Part shown: one piece after another, positions 1-10,300 of the stretch | Numbering within the stretch: the first letter of the stretch is position 1 | How the letters are laid out: each line of letters begins with the position of its first letter | Assembly: GCF_002754315.1 (NCBI RefSeq) | Contig: NZ_PEFE01000001.1 | Coordinates: forward strand, 1,426,001-1,490,000 | From: Flavobacterium sp. 11 | Lineage (GTDB): Bacteria > Bacteroidota > Bacteroidia > Flavobacteriales > Flavobacteriaceae | Direction: 5' to 3' | Length of the DNA stretch: 64,000 nucleotides | Program-made: the position numbers and the translations under genes | Notes under the pieces: generated by a model | The model's input: only the letters and a program-made list of their open reading frames with translations | Told to the model about the DNA's origin: nothing | Database searches by the model: none

Positions 1-1
1 T

Positions 2-586
2 CAAATACCAAATGATTTACTGGAAAGCGCCAAAATTTTCCATACGACTTGTTTTGCTTTAAGCAAAAATCCAGCTCGGACAACTATTGTGGAAAGTGCC
101 AAACGAGCCAAAGCGTTAGGATTACAAACGAGTATTGATATTAATTTTTCGGAGAGAATCTGGCCAAACCGGGAAGAGGCGAAGCATGTTTTGAAAGAGT
201 ATCTGTCGACTAATCCATTAGTGAAATTAAGCGAAGATGATTGTTACCGCCTTTTTGCAGAAGCAAAAACCGAAGATTTTATTTTTGAATATTTTCATGG
301 TTTAGGAGCTTCAACCATTTGCTTGACAAAAGGAAAAGACGGCGTGGTTTTGTCGAATGTTGATTATGGAATGTTTCATCAAAAGGCATTGCCTGTGGAA
401 GATATCAAAGATACAACGGGAGCCGGAGATGCTTTTTGGACGGGTTTTTTATACGCACAATTATTAAATAAAAACTTTGAAGAAACGATAACTATTGCAC
501 AAAAATTAGCAGTATTGAAACTTCAGAATGTTGGCAGATTGCCAGAAGGAATAGATATTCAAGAATATTTAAATACCGATTTATAA
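2..586 (+). CDS. PfkB-family carbohydrate kinase, C-terminal part (start lies outside the window)
   Basis: The reading frame is open from base 2, so the gene begins upstream of the window and about 195 C-terminal codons are visible. Near the end is the PfkB/ribokinase signature DTTGAGDAFWTGF, whose GAGD aspartate is the catalytic base. The DINFSERIWPN segment resembles the mid-domain of fructokinase-type enzymes. The family phosphorylates sugars or nucleosides with ATP in the cytosol. The following genes encode an MFS transporter and a trehalase in the same direction, so a role in phosphorylating sugar released from trehalose or a related substrate is plausible. The exact substrate cannot be read from this part. 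Confidence 0.85.
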   Translation, partial: QIPNDLLESAKIFHTTCFALSKNPARTTIVESAKRAKALGLQTSIDINFSERIWPNREEAKHVLKEYLSTNPLVKLSEDDCYRLFAEAKTEDFIFEYFHGLGASTICLTKGKDGVVLSNVDYGMFHQKALPVEDIKDTTGAGDAFWTGFLYAQLLNKNFEETITIAQKLAVLKLQNVGRLPEGIDIQEYLNTDL

Positions 587-628
587 TTTAAATTCAAATA
601 ATAATTCAACTCAAATAATAGGTAAAAG

Positions 629-1843
629 ATGAAAAAAAGTACGGTTAAAATTGCCATGTATCTCAATTACTTTGTATTTGCGATTCTGCTGAACAGCGTA
701 GGAATTGTGATACTAAAGGCACAAAAAAATTATGGTGTAGATGAATTGCAAGCCAGCGTTCTGGAAGCTTTCAAGGATTTGCCCATCGCCATAGTTTCGT
801 TTTTAATCGCTTCATTTTTGCCAAGAATAGGATACAAGAGAGCTATGCTTATTGGTTTGGCTTTGGTTTCTCTGGCTTGCGTTAGTATGTATTTTGGGAA
901 TTCTTTCGGAACGGCCAAATTACTTTTTGCTACCGTTGGTGTTTCTTTTGCATTGATAAAAGTATCTGTGTATTCCCTTATTGGAACAATAACGGAGAAT
1001 CAGCAGGAACACAATAGTTTGATGAGTAGTATTGAAGGTGTGTTTATGATAGGAATTGCATTAGCGTATTTCTTGTTTCCCGCTTTTAATTCAGATGCGG
1101 ATCCAGATGCTTGGTTGAACGTATATTGGTTATTGGCTGCGATTTCGTTAGTCTCTTTTGGTTTTTTATTTTTTACCAAATTCGAAAATCAAACCGAAAT
1201 TCCGGGCGTAGATTTAGCAGATGACTTTAAACAAATGTTCAAATTATTTGCAAAACTATTAACCATAGTTTTTGTAATCAGTGCGTTCCTGTTTGTAATG
1301 ATTGAGCAGGGAATTATGTCTTGGTTGCCTACTTTCAATAGTAAAGTGTTGCATCTACCGGAGAACATCAGCATTATGATGGCAAGTATTTTGGCTATTT
1401 CATTAGCTGTAGGACGTCTTTTAGCAGGTGTAATTACTAAAAGAGTCAATTGGATTTGGGTACTTAGTTTTTGTATTGTAGCAGCTATGCTTATTGTGGT
1501 TTTTGTACTTCCTAAAACGGTTGGATTGGATGTCAAAGAAATCAATTCGCTTGGCGATATTCCTTTAATAGGATTTGCTTTTCCATTGGTAGGACTTTTT
1601 ATTGCGCCTATTTATCCGCTTTTAAATTCAGTGGTTTTAAGTGCTTTGCCTAAAAAACTGCACAGTTCGATGACTGGTTTAATTGTAGTTTTCTCTGCAC
1701 TTGGCGGAACTTTGGGCTCCAGGGTTATTGGTTATTTATTTAAAAACGAAGGGCCGGAAAACGCCTTTTATTATACTTTAATACCAATGTCGTTATTGCT
1801 TGTTTCTTTCTTTATTTTAAAAAAACTTACTGCTAAACAATGA
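629..1843 (+). CDS. MFS transporter, probable sugar permease
   Basis: The 404-residue protein is almost entirely hydrophobic, with about 12 predicted membrane segments and no signal peptide. A charged loop near residues 185-205 separates two six-helix halves, and the GYKRAMLIG stretch resembles the MFS loop 2-3 motif. It lies 42 bases after the sugar kinase and its TGA stop overlaps the trehalase ATG by four bases (ATGA at 1840-1843), which implies one operon and translational coupling. The most likely job is import of trehalose or another disaccharide across the inner membrane. The substrate is inferred from the neighbours only. Confidence 0.8.
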   Translation: MKKSTVKIAMYLNYFVFAILLNSVGIVILKAQKNYGVDELQASVLEAFKDLPIAIVSFLIASFLPRIGYKRAMLIGLALVSLACVSMYFGNSFGTAKLLFATVGVSFALIKVSVYSLIGTITENQQEHNSLMSSIEGVFMIGIALAYFLFPAFNSDADPDAWLNVYWLLAAISLVSFGFLFFTKFENQTEIPGVDLADDFKQMFKLFAKLLTIVFVISAFLFVMIEQGIMSWLPTFNSKVLHLPENISIMMASILAISLAVGRLLAGVITKRVNWIWVLSFCIVAAMLIVVFVLPKTVGLDVKEINSLGDIPLIGFAFPLVGLFIAPIYPLLNSVVLSALPKKLHSSMTGLIVVFSALGGTLGSRVIGYLFKNEGPENAFYYTLIPMSLLLVSFFILKKLTAKQ

Positions 1844-3705
1844 AATTCTTACTGAACATAGACAAAGTATTCCAGGAACTATTGCTTCAAGAGGATACAG
1901 ATAAGGACAAAAAAATCACTAAAGATGATAATGGCCCTAAAAAATTTGTTTTGGTTGACGAAACTACCAAACAACAGGAAGCGATTGTCGGGACGTATCA
2001 TTTGTCAAATTTATTACAGGAATTAGCCCAACTTAAGGACACAAATTCAGGAATGGGTGAAGTTGATTTGAGTCGCATTCAAGAGAATCCAGTACAACGA
2101 ATTTCAAGAAAAATCAAAGATGATTATTGGGAGGAACTGACTCGGACTATTGATAAAAAAGGATTGACACAAATTATTGAAGACGAAAAGACCTCCAGTG
2201 ATGTAGCTACGCTCTATGTTTCTGCCAAAGACAAACAGGGAGTTACTTATTTTCAGGAATTGGAAAAACAATTGCCAAATTTTAAAGTCGAAATTCTGCC
2301 AGAAAATTATTCGGTGGAATATTTGGAAACTTTAAATGAAAAACCGGGAATTCTGGCTTTGGCTTTGGAACAAAAAATATACAGTCTGCAAGGCGTTCCC
2401 TTTGTGGTTCCTGGCGGAAGATTCAACGAAATGTATGGTTGGGACAGTTATTTCATAGGTGTAGGCTTATTAATTGATAATCAATTAGACAAAGCAATTG
2501 CGATTGCTGAAAATTTTAAATACCAAATTATACATTACGGAAAAATTCTGAATGCGAATAGGAGTTATTATTTGACAAGAACACAACCTCCGTTGTATTC
2601 CTCATTGCTAATAGAAATTGCCAAAAAGAAAATACCAAGTTTAGACTGGTTAAGAAGCCATTTGGAAACGGTTATTTTGGAATACAACACGGTTTGGATG
2701 GTTCAAGGAAACCGATTGATGCCAACGGGTTTAAATCGATATAAGGCTGATGGAATTGGAATGCCGTTTGAGGTGGAACCGGGACATTTTGATGATGTTT
2801 TAGAACCGTATGCTAAAAAATATAATTTACCTATTCGAGAATTCGAAAAACAATATTTGCAGAGAACGCTTGTTGATGCTGAACTGGATGTCTATTTTGT
2901 TCACGACCGAAGCATGAGAGAAAGTGGACACGACACGACTAACCGACTCATTAATACGTGCGCCAATTTGAATTCAGTAGATGTCAACAGTTTTCTTTAT
3001 AAATACGAAAAAGATGTAGCTTATCTAATTGCTACTTATTTCGGGAACAGTTTTCAAGTTGGTGGTGTAGCTCATACTTCGGAAGAATGGGAGCAAAAAG
3101 CGCTTTTTCGTAAAGATAAAATTAATGAATTGTGCTGGAACGAAAAAGCAAGCATGTATTTCGATTATGATTTTGTGAACCATGAGCAATTTCCATTTGA
3201 AGCTGCAACAACATTTTTTCCTTTGTGGGCTGGGTTGTGTGATGAAAATCAGGCTAAAAAATTAGTCGAGGTAGCCTTGCCACAATTTGTGAAAACAGGC
3301 GGAATTACGGGAAGTACTAAGGCGAGTATTGCTAATGCTCCAGAAGAAGCGCCTCAACGACAATGGGATTATCCATTTGGTTGGGCACCGCACCAAATGT
3401 TGTTGTGGGAAGGATTGATTAAGTACAATTATTTGGATAAAGCACAAGAAATGGTCTACCGTTGGTTGTGGTTAATTACCAGAAATGCGGTCGATTATAA
3501 TGGGACGATTCCGGAAAAATTTGATTTGGAAATCAGTTCACATAAAGTTTTTGCCGAATATGGAAACGTAGGGACTGAATTTGATTACATCGCAAAAGAA
3601 GGTTTTGGCTGGGTGAATGCGTCCTATCAATATGGATTGCAAATTTTGAATGCGGAATTAAAAGAGAAATTAGGAGAACTGATTTCTCCCGATGACATAT
3701 TTTAG
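1840..3705 (+). CDS. Trehalase, GH37 family, fungal neutral-trehalase type with an EF-hand-like N-terminus
   Basis: The 621-residue protein hydrolyses trehalose to two glucose molecules. GH37 signature 1 lies at residues 191-204 (PGGRFNEMYGWDSY) and signature 2 at 508-517 (QWDYPFGWAP). By alignment with the family, D365 in ESGHD should be the general acid and E559 in PEKFD the general base. There is no signal peptide, so the enzyme should be cytosolic. Residues 19-30 form a D-x-D-x-D-x-K-I-x-x-D-D loop, followed by GTYHLSNLLQEL at about 51-62. This arrangement resembles the calcium-binding region of fungal neutral trehalases (Nth1) and is not typical of E. coli TreA/TreF. It is the last gene of the kinase-transporter-trehalase operon. 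Confidence 0.93.
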   Translation: MKFLLNIDKVFQELLLQEDTDKDKKITKDDNGPKKFVLVDETTKQQEAIVGTYHLSNLLQELAQLKDTNSGMGEVDLSRIQENPVQRISRKIKDDYWEELTRTIDKKGLTQIIEDEKTSSDVATLYVSAKDKQGVTYFQELEKQLPNFKVEILPENYSVEYLETLNEKPGILALALEQKIYSLQGVPFVVPGGRFNEMYGWDSYFIGVGLLIDNQLDKAIAIAENFKYQIIHYGKILNANRSYYLTRTQPPLYSSLLIEIAKKKIPSLDWLRSHLETVILEYNTVWMVQGNRLMPTGLNRYKADGIGMPFEVEPGHFDDVLEPYAKKYNLPIREFEKQYLQRTLVDAELDVYFVHDRSMRESGHDTTNRLINTCANLNSVDVNSFLYKYEKDVAYLIATYFGNSFQVGGVAHTSEEWEQKALFRKDKINELCWNEKASMYFDYDFVNHEQFPFEAATTFFPLWAGLCDENQAKKLVEVALPQFVKTGGITGSTKASIANAPEEAPQRQWDYPFGWAPHQMLLWEGLIKYNYLDKAQEMVYRWLWLITRNAVDYNGTIPEKFDLEISSHKVFAEYGNVGTEFDYIAKEGFGWVNASYQYGLQILNAELKEKLGELISPDDIF

Positions 3706-3775
3706 TACTGAAAAATATTTTTGTTATTTGAATGTATATTTTTTTTAACTTTATAATTCACTAAATGAATCAATT

Positions 3776-4201
3776 ATGACAGTTAATCAAATTTTAAGCA
3801 CTAAAGGAAAGGAAGTTTTTTCCATACTTTCCACTAACACTGTATACGAAGCATTGACAGTGATGAGCGAAAAAAACATCGGGGCAATTCTTATTATAGA
3901 AGATACTGTTCTCAAAGGGGTTTTGTCTGAAAGAGATTATGCTCGAAAAATTGTTTTGAAAGCGAAATCTTCAAAGAAAGCCTTTGTTCATGAAATCATG
4001 GAAACAGATGTGGTAACGGTAAGTCCATCGGATAATTTAGAGTACTGCATGGAATTAATGAGTACAAAAAGAGTTCGACATTTGCCAGTTCTGGAAAATG
4101 AAATTGTAATTGGGATTATCTCTATTAGTGACGTTGTAAAAGCCATAATCGAGATGCAAAAAGATACCATTCAACATTTAAACTCTTATATTACACAATA
4201 A
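3776..4201 (+). CDS. CBS-domain protein (two CBS motifs)
   Basis: A 141-residue soluble protein made of one Bateman module. The first CBS repeat covers about residues 8-65 (GAILI, GVLSERDYARKI) and the second about 75-135 (MSTKRVRHLPVLE, IIGIISISDVVKAI). Such stand-alone modules bind adenine nucleotides and act as energy or redox sensors for partner proteins. No partner domain is fused here. It stands alone between the trehalase operon and maeB and is followed by a strong terminator, so it is probably a single-gene transcript. The regulated target cannot be told from sequence. Confidence 0.88.
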   Translation: MTVNQILSTKGKEVFSILSTNTVYEALTVMSEKNIGAILIIEDTVLKGVLSERDYARKIVLKAKSSKKAFVHEIMETDVVTVSPSDNLEYCMELMSTKRVRHLPVLENEIVIGIISISDVVKAIIEMQKDTIQHLNSYITQ

Positions 4202-4226
4202 AAAGAATCAAAAAAGTTATAATTAT

Positions 4227-4257
4227 AAAAAGCTGCCGGTAGTGCAGCTTTTTTTTT
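4227..4257 (+). terminator. Rho-independent terminator after the CBS-domain gene
   Basis: The arms AAAAAGCTGC and GCAGCTTTT pair around a seven-base loop (4237-4243) and run into a tract of T residues. It lies 26 bases after the CBS gene stop and separates it from maeB. Confidence 0.85.
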
Positions 4258-4327
4258 GGAATCAAAATACGCTTGTTTTTATACAAAAGAATGGGGGAAA
4301 AGTCCTCTTTTTTTAAATCAAGAGCCC

Positions 4328-4335
4328 TATCTTTG
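4328..4335 (+). promoter_or_regulatory. Bacteroidota -7 promoter element for maeB
   Basis: TATCTTTG matches the TAnnTTTG -7 consensus of Bacteroidota sigma-A and lies 26 bases before the maeB start. The -33 region is only a T-rich stretch, so the match is partial. Confidence 0.5.
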
Positions 4336-4360
4336 TACGCTAGAATAAAATCTAAAAACA

Positions 4361-6649
4361 ATGGACAAAAATAGCAAAAGAAGAGAAGCATTATTATACC
4401 ACGCAAAGCCTACTCCTGGTAAAATTCAAGTAGTTCCCACTAAGAAATATGCAACACAAAGAGATTTATCTTTGGCATATTCTCCTGGTGTAGCTGAGCC
4501 GTGTTTAGAAATTGCCAAAGATGTAAACAACGTTTATAAATATACTGCAAAAGGAAATTTAGTTGCCGTAATCACAAATGGAACTGCAGTTTTAGGATTG
4601 GGTGACATTGGTCCCGAAGCATCAAAACCAGTAATGGAAGGGAAAGGATTGTTGTTTAAGATTTTTGCTGATATTGATGTATTTGACATCGAAATTGGAA
4701 CAAAAGATATTGAAGAATTCATTCAAACGGTTAAAAATATAGCACCAACTTTTGGTGGTATTAATCTGGAAGATATTAAAGCACCAGAATCTTTCGAAAT
4801 TGAAAGACGATTGGTCGAAGAGTTGAATATTCCTGTAATGCACGATGATCAGCACGGTACTGCCATCATATCATCGGCGGCATTGTTGAACGCATTAGAA
4901 TTAGCAGATAAAAATGCAGAAGATGTAAAAATGGTCGTTTCAGGAGCAGGTTCTGCTGCTTTGGCTTGTGCCGATTTGTACGTTTTATTAGGAGTAAAAG
5001 TGGAGAATATATTAATGTTTAACAGTAAAGGAGTTTTGACAAAAGACAATCCTTCTTTGTCTCTTTTACAACAAAAATATGCCAAAGATATTAAACCAAT
5101 GAGTCTTGAAGAAGCATTAGTTGGTGCTGATATCTTTTTAGGTCTTTCCACAGGAGGAATTATGTCTCCGCAAATGTTACTTGGAATGGCAGATAATCCT
5201 ATCGTTTTTGCGATGGCAAACCCAGATCCGGAAATAGATTATAATTTGGCTATTGCAACTCGTAAAGATGTTATTATGGCAACAGGACGTTCTGATTTTC
5301 CTAATCAGGTGAATAACGTTCTTGGATTCCCTTATATTTTTAGAGGCGCATTAGATGTTCGTGCAACCAAGATAAATGAAGCCATGAAAATGGCAGCCGT
5401 TAAAGCATTGGCTTTATTGACTAAAGAATCAGTGCCTGAACAAGTAAATATTGCTTACGGAGCTACAAAATTAAACTTTGGAAGAGAATATATTATCCCA
5501 AAACCATTTGATCCACGATTAATAACTATTGTTGCGCCTGCTGTTGCAAAAGCTGCTATGGACTCTGGTGTGGCATTGAATCCTATTACGGATTGGAAAA
5601 AATACGAAGAAGAATTATTAGACCGTTTAGGGAATGATAATAAAATGGTTCGTTTGATTACAAACAGAGCTAAGATGGATCCTAAGAAAATTGTTTTTGC
5701 TGAAGCAGATCATTTAGATGTTCTTAAAGCAGCTCAAATTGTATTGGAAGAAGGTATCGGTTTCCCAATTTTATTAGGGAACAAAGAAATTATTTTAGAA
5801 TTAAAAGAAGAAATTGGTTTTGATGCCGATGTTCAAATTATAGATCCTAAAATTAAAGAAGAGGAGGCGCGTAGAAATAAGTTTGCAAATACCTATTGGT
5901 CTTCCAGACAAAGACGCGGTATTTCCTTTTTGGACGCACAAAAATTAATGCGCGAAAGAAACTATTTTGCAGCAATGATGGTCAATGAAGGGGAAGCAGA
6001 TGCTTTAGTTACAGGACATTCCAGAAGTTACCCATCTGTGGTGAAACCAATGTTACAGCTTATTGAAAAAGCGCATGGAGCCTCAATTGTGGCTACTACA
6101 AATATGATGATGACGGCTCGTGGGCCAATGTTTTTATCGGATACCGCAATAAACATTAATCCATCTGCGGATGATTTAGCTAAAATTGCTATTATGACTG
6201 CAAAAACAGCTAAAATGTTTGGTGTTGAGCCAGTAATTGCAATGATATCATTTTCTAATTTTGGATCATCAACAAATGAAAGCGCAGGAAAGGTTAGAGA
6301 AGCGGTAGCTTATTTGCATAAAAATCATCCTGATATGATTATTGATGGTGAACTTCAAGCAGATTTTGCATTGAATCCTGAAATGTTAAAAGAAAAATTC
6401 CCTTTTTCTAAGTTGGCAGGAAAGAAAGTAAACACTTTGATTTTTCCTAATTTAGAATCAGCTAATATCACCTATAAATTATTGAAAGAATTGAATAAAG
6501 TAGACTCAATAGGACCTATCATGTTAGGAATGGGAAAACCAGTTCACATATTTCAATTAGGTGCAAGTGTTGAGGAAATGGTCAACATGGCGGCAATTGC
6601 GGTGATAGATGCGCAGGAAAAAGGAAAGAAAAAAGCAAATTTAATTTAG
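4361..6649 (+). CDS. maeB: NADP-dependent malic enzyme with C-terminal phosphotransacetylase-like domain
   Basis: The 762-residue length is typical of the MaeB fusion enzyme. The malic enzyme part (about 1-425) shows SPGVAEPCLEIAKD, the DDQHGTA segment and a nucleotide-binding VVSGAGSAALACADLY. It decarboxylates malate to pyruvate and makes NADPH. From about residue 430 a phosphate acetyltransferase-like domain follows (ALVTGHSRSYPSVVKPM). In characterised MaeB enzymes this domain is regulatory, sensing acetyl-CoA, rather than catalytic. The gene is preceded by its own promoter-like element and is followed, after a 95-base gap, by ruvA. Confidence 0.95.
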   Translation: MDKNSKRREALLYHAKPTPGKIQVVPTKKYATQRDLSLAYSPGVAEPCLEIAKDVNNVYKYTAKGNLVAVITNGTAVLGLGDIGPEASKPVMEGKGLLFKIFADIDVFDIEIGTKDIEEFIQTVKNIAPTFGGINLEDIKAPESFEIERRLVEELNIPVMHDDQHGTAIISSAALLNALELADKNAEDVKMVVSGAGSAALACADLYVLLGVKVENILMFNSKGVLTKDNPSLSLLQQKYAKDIKPMSLEEALVGADIFLGLSTGGIMSPQMLLGMADNPIVFAMANPDPEIDYNLAIATRKDVIMATGRSDFPNQVNNVLGFPYIFRGALDVRATKINEAMKMAAVKALALLTKESVPEQVNIAYGATKLNFGREYIIPKPFDPRLITIVAPAVAKAAMDSGVALNPITDWKKYEEELLDRLGNDNKMVRLITNRAKMDPKKIVFAEADHLDVLKAAQIVLEEGIGFPILLGNKEIILELKEEIGFDADVQIIDPKIKEEEARRNKFANTYWSSRQRRGISFLDAQKLMRERNYFAAMMVNEGEADALVTGHSRSYPSVVKPMLQLIEKAHGASIVATTNMMMTARGPMFLSDTAININPSADDLAKIAIMTAKTAKMFGVEPVIAMISFSNFGSSTNESAGKVREAVAYLHKNHPDMIIDGELQADFALNPEMLKEKFPFSKLAGKKVNTLIFPNLESANITYKLLKELNKVDSIGPIMLGMGKPVHIFQLGASVEEMVNMAAIAVIDAQEKGKKKANLI

Positions 6650-6717
6650 TTTAATAAGCTATAAATTATAAGCGAAGTTAAATTGATGAATATGATAAAA
6701 TTATGTGCTAATTTTAT

Positions 6718-6725
6718 TATATTTG
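6718..6725 (+). promoter_or_regulatory. -7 promoter element for ruvA-sprA
   Basis: TATATTTG fits TAnnTTTG and lies 19 bases before the ruvA ATG. No clear TTTG is present at the -33 position. Confidence 0.4.
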
Positions 6726-6744
6726 GTGCTATATTTAAGAATTA

Positions 6745-7326
6745 ATGATAGCACATTTACAAGGAAAATTAGTAGAGAAATCGCCCACGCATATAATTAT
6801 TGATTGTGGAGGAGTTGGTTATCATGTAAATATTTCTTTACATACATATTCTTTGCTTCCAAATACGGATTTTATAAAAGTATATACGCATCTTCAAATA
6901 AAAGAGGATGCGCATACACTTTTTGGTTTTGTGGAAAAGTCAGAAAGAGAGATTTTCAAGATGTTATTATCCGTCTCCGGAATAGGGGCAAGTATAGCAC
7001 GAACAATGCTTTCTTCATTAGACCCAAAACAAATTACGAATGCAATTGCATCTGGTGATGTGGTAACCATTCAATCTATAAAAGGGATAGGGAGCAAAAC
7101 AGCGCAAAGAGTAATACTGGATTTGAAAGACAAAGTATTAAAATTGTATGATTTAGATGAAGTTTCTATGTCGCAAAGCAATACAAATCGAGATGAGGCG
7201 TTATCAGCTTTGGAAGTTTTGGGGTTTTTACGAAAATCTTCAGAAAGAGTGGTAGAAAAGATTGTCAAAGAAGACCCAGAGGCTTCTGTGGAATCAATCA
7301 TCAAGAAAGCTTTAAAAAACCTATAG
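6745..7326 (+). CDS. ruvA: Holliday junction branch migration protein RuvA
   Basis: A 193-residue protein of typical RuvA length. The N-terminal OB fold is visible in MIAHLQGKLVEKSPTHIIID and HLQIKEDAHTLFGF. The central helix-hairpin-helix repeats include SVSGIGASIARTMLS and IKGIGSKTAQRVILDLK. The C-terminal domain (about 148-193, DEALSALEVLGF) contacts RuvB. RuvA tetramers bind four-way junctions and load the RuvB motor during recombinational repair. sprA follows after only 24 bases, so the two may share a transcript. Confidence 0.96.
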   Translation: MIAHLQGKLVEKSPTHIIIDCGGVGYHVNISLHTYSLLPNTDFIKVYTHLQIKEDAHTLFGFVEKSEREIFKMLLSVSGIGASIARTMLSSLDPKQITNAIASGDVVTIQSIKGIGSKTAQRVILDLKDKVLKLYDLDEVSMSQSNTNRDEALSALEVLGFLRKSSERVVEKIVKEDPEASVESIIKKALKNL

Positions 7327-7350
7327 AGGTATTCAAGTAACACGAGTTGT

Positions 7351-10300
7351 ATGCATAAAATTTGTACTTTTTTGCTTGTATTATTCTGTGGTTTTGCATC
7401 GCAAGCCCAAGTAAATCAAGCAGCTCAGGATACCGTTAAAACTGGATTTTCTATTGGAAAAGTCCAGATGAAAAACCCAAAGAGTATTCTCTCAGCCTAT
7501 ACCTATGACCCTATAACAGACAGGTATATTTACACAAATTCTGTTGATGGATTCTCTATCAATTATCCTATTATATTGACACCAAAAGAATACGAAAAAT
7601 TGGTTTTGAAAGAATCCATGCGCGATTACTTCAAAAAAAAGGTGGATGCTATTGAAGGAAAAAAAGAAGGCAGCGAAGAAGCAAAAAAAGATTTATTGCC
7701 AAGATATTACGTGAAATCAGGGCTTTTTGAATCTATTTTTGGAAGTAATACCATTGATGTAAAACCGACCGGATCCATAGAAATGGATTTGGGAATGCGT
7801 TATACAAAACAAGATAATCCCTCTTTTTCACCTAGAAATAGGTCCAATCTTTCTTTTGATTTTGATCAAAGGATAAGTATGAGTTTGATGGGAAAAGTGG
7901 GGACAAGACTTAATGTAAACGCTAACTACGATACGCAATCAACATTTGCTTTTCAAAACTTAATGAAGTTGGAATATGCGCCCTCAGAAGACGATATCAT
8001 CCAAAAAATTGAAGTAGGAAATGTAAGTATGCCTTTGAACAGTTCTTTGATTCGAGGCGCACAAAGTTTATTTGGTGTAAAAACACAATTGCAATTTGGA
8101 AAAACGACCATTACAGGAGTTTTTTCTGAGCAAAAATCACAAACGAAAAGTTTAATCGCTCAAGGCGGAGGGACAATTCAAGATTTTGACATGTTTGCAT
8201 TGGATTATGATAATGACAGGCACTTTTTCTTATCCCAATACTTTAGAAACAGATACGATAAATCATTAGTAAATTATCCATTTATAGACAGTAGGGTTCA
8301 AATTACCCGACTTGAAATTTGGGTAACCAACAAACAAAATAGGGTAGTCGCTACTAACAATAACCTCAGAAATATTATTGCACTTCAGGATTTAGGGGAA
8401 GGACAATTAAATGGTCTGACGGATAATGAAGTAGTTGTTTTGGATCCTATTCCTTCCAGTCCTCCTTTTTTTATTGCAGGACCGGATACTCCAACAGATA
8501 ATAAAAACAATGCCTACAATCCTGAATTAATACAAGCAGGTGGTGGTTTATTGAATCCAAATATTCGTGAAATTGTAACTTCAAACTCAGGTTTTAATGT
8601 TACTGTAAGCGAAGGACAGGATTATTCTAAATTAGAAAATGCTCGAAAGCTGAATCCAAATGAATATACGTACAACCCACAATTAGGTTATATTTCATTG
8701 CAACAAAGATTGGCTAATGATGAGGTTTTGGCAGTTGCTTATCAATATACAATTGGCGATCAAGTGTATCAAGTGGGGGAATTTGGTAATGACGGAGTTG
8801 ATGCAACAGTAGTTACAGGAAACAGTCCTTCAAATCAAGCCATTATTTCTCAAAGTTTGATTTTGAAAATGCTGAAAAGTAATTTGACCAATGTTAAAAA
8901 TCCTGTTTGGAACTTGATGATGAAAAACATCTATCAGATTCCGGGTGCTTATCAAGTAAAACAAGAAGATTTTAGATTTAATATTCTTTACACAGATCCA
9001 TCTCCTTTAAATTATATTACGGAAGTTCCGGGAAGTCCTTTTCCGCCGAATCCATTGCCTCAAAATGAAGTTGCCGAAACGCCTTTGTTAAAAGTATTTA
9101 ACTTGGATAAATTAAATTATAACAATGATCCTCAAGCTGGAGGTGATGGTTTTTTTGATTTTATGCCCGGCTTAACGATGGATGCCCAGTACGGAAGAAT
9201 TATTTTTACTACTAAAGAACCATTTGGAGAATTATTGTTTTCGAAATTGTCAACTGGAGGAGAAAGTTATAACAATACCGGTTCTTATAATGAAAATCAA
9301 AAGAAATATGTGTTTCGCAGTATGTACCGAAACACACAATCTGGAGCTTTACAGGACAGCGATAAAAATAAATTTTTATTAAGAGGAAAATATAAATCAT
9401 CTGGTGGAGACGGAATACCTATTGGTGCTTTAAATGTGCCGCAAGGTTCTGTTGTGGTTACTGCTGCAGGTAGAGTTTTAGTTGAAGGAATTGATTATAG
9501 TGTAAATTATCAATTGGGAAGAGTTCAAATTTTAGATCCGTCACTTCAAGCTTCTAATACACCTATCGAAGTGTCATTGGAAAATAATTCCGTTTTTGGT
9601 TTACAAACCAGAAGATTTATGGGTGTAAATGTGGAACATAAAATTTCGGAAAATTTCTTGATTGGGGGAACTTTCCTTAAGATGACAGAAAGACCATTTA
9701 CTCAAAAATCAAGCTTTGGTCAGGAATCAGTTAACAATACTATTTTTGGTTTCAATACTAATTTTTCAACCGAAGTTCCTTTCTTGACTCGATTGGTCAA
9801 TAAATTACCAAATGTAGATACTGATGTGCCATCTAATCTTTCTGTAAGAGGAGAAATTGCTTTTTTGAAACCTGACACTCCAAAAGCAGATCAGTTTCAG
9901 GGTGAGTCTACCATTTATGTAGATGATTTTGAAGGTTCACAGTCTACTATTGATATGCGTTCACCGTATGCTTGGAGTCTGTCATCAACACCGGAAAGAA
10001 ATACCATGAGCACGTATGATTTCAATGCGAATGCAAATGATTTGAGTTATGGATTTAAAAGAGCCAAACTAGCTTGGTATTCTATTGATCCTATTTTTTA
10101 TACTCAAAAGCCAGCAGGAATTTCAAATCAAGATTTATCCTTCAACAATACCAGAAGAATTTTTAGTGAGGAATTGTATCCTTTGACAGATATTGCACAA
10201 GGACAGTCTCAGGTTATAAATACATTGGATTTAAGTTATTATCCTTCTGATAGAGGTCCGTATAATAACAGTTTGAATTCGGCTACAAATCCAAGAGATA

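Noticed and set aside
6804..7058. Second plus-strand frame inside ruvA
   Set aside because: It lies wholly within the ruvA coding region, and RuvA is conserved along that whole stretch.
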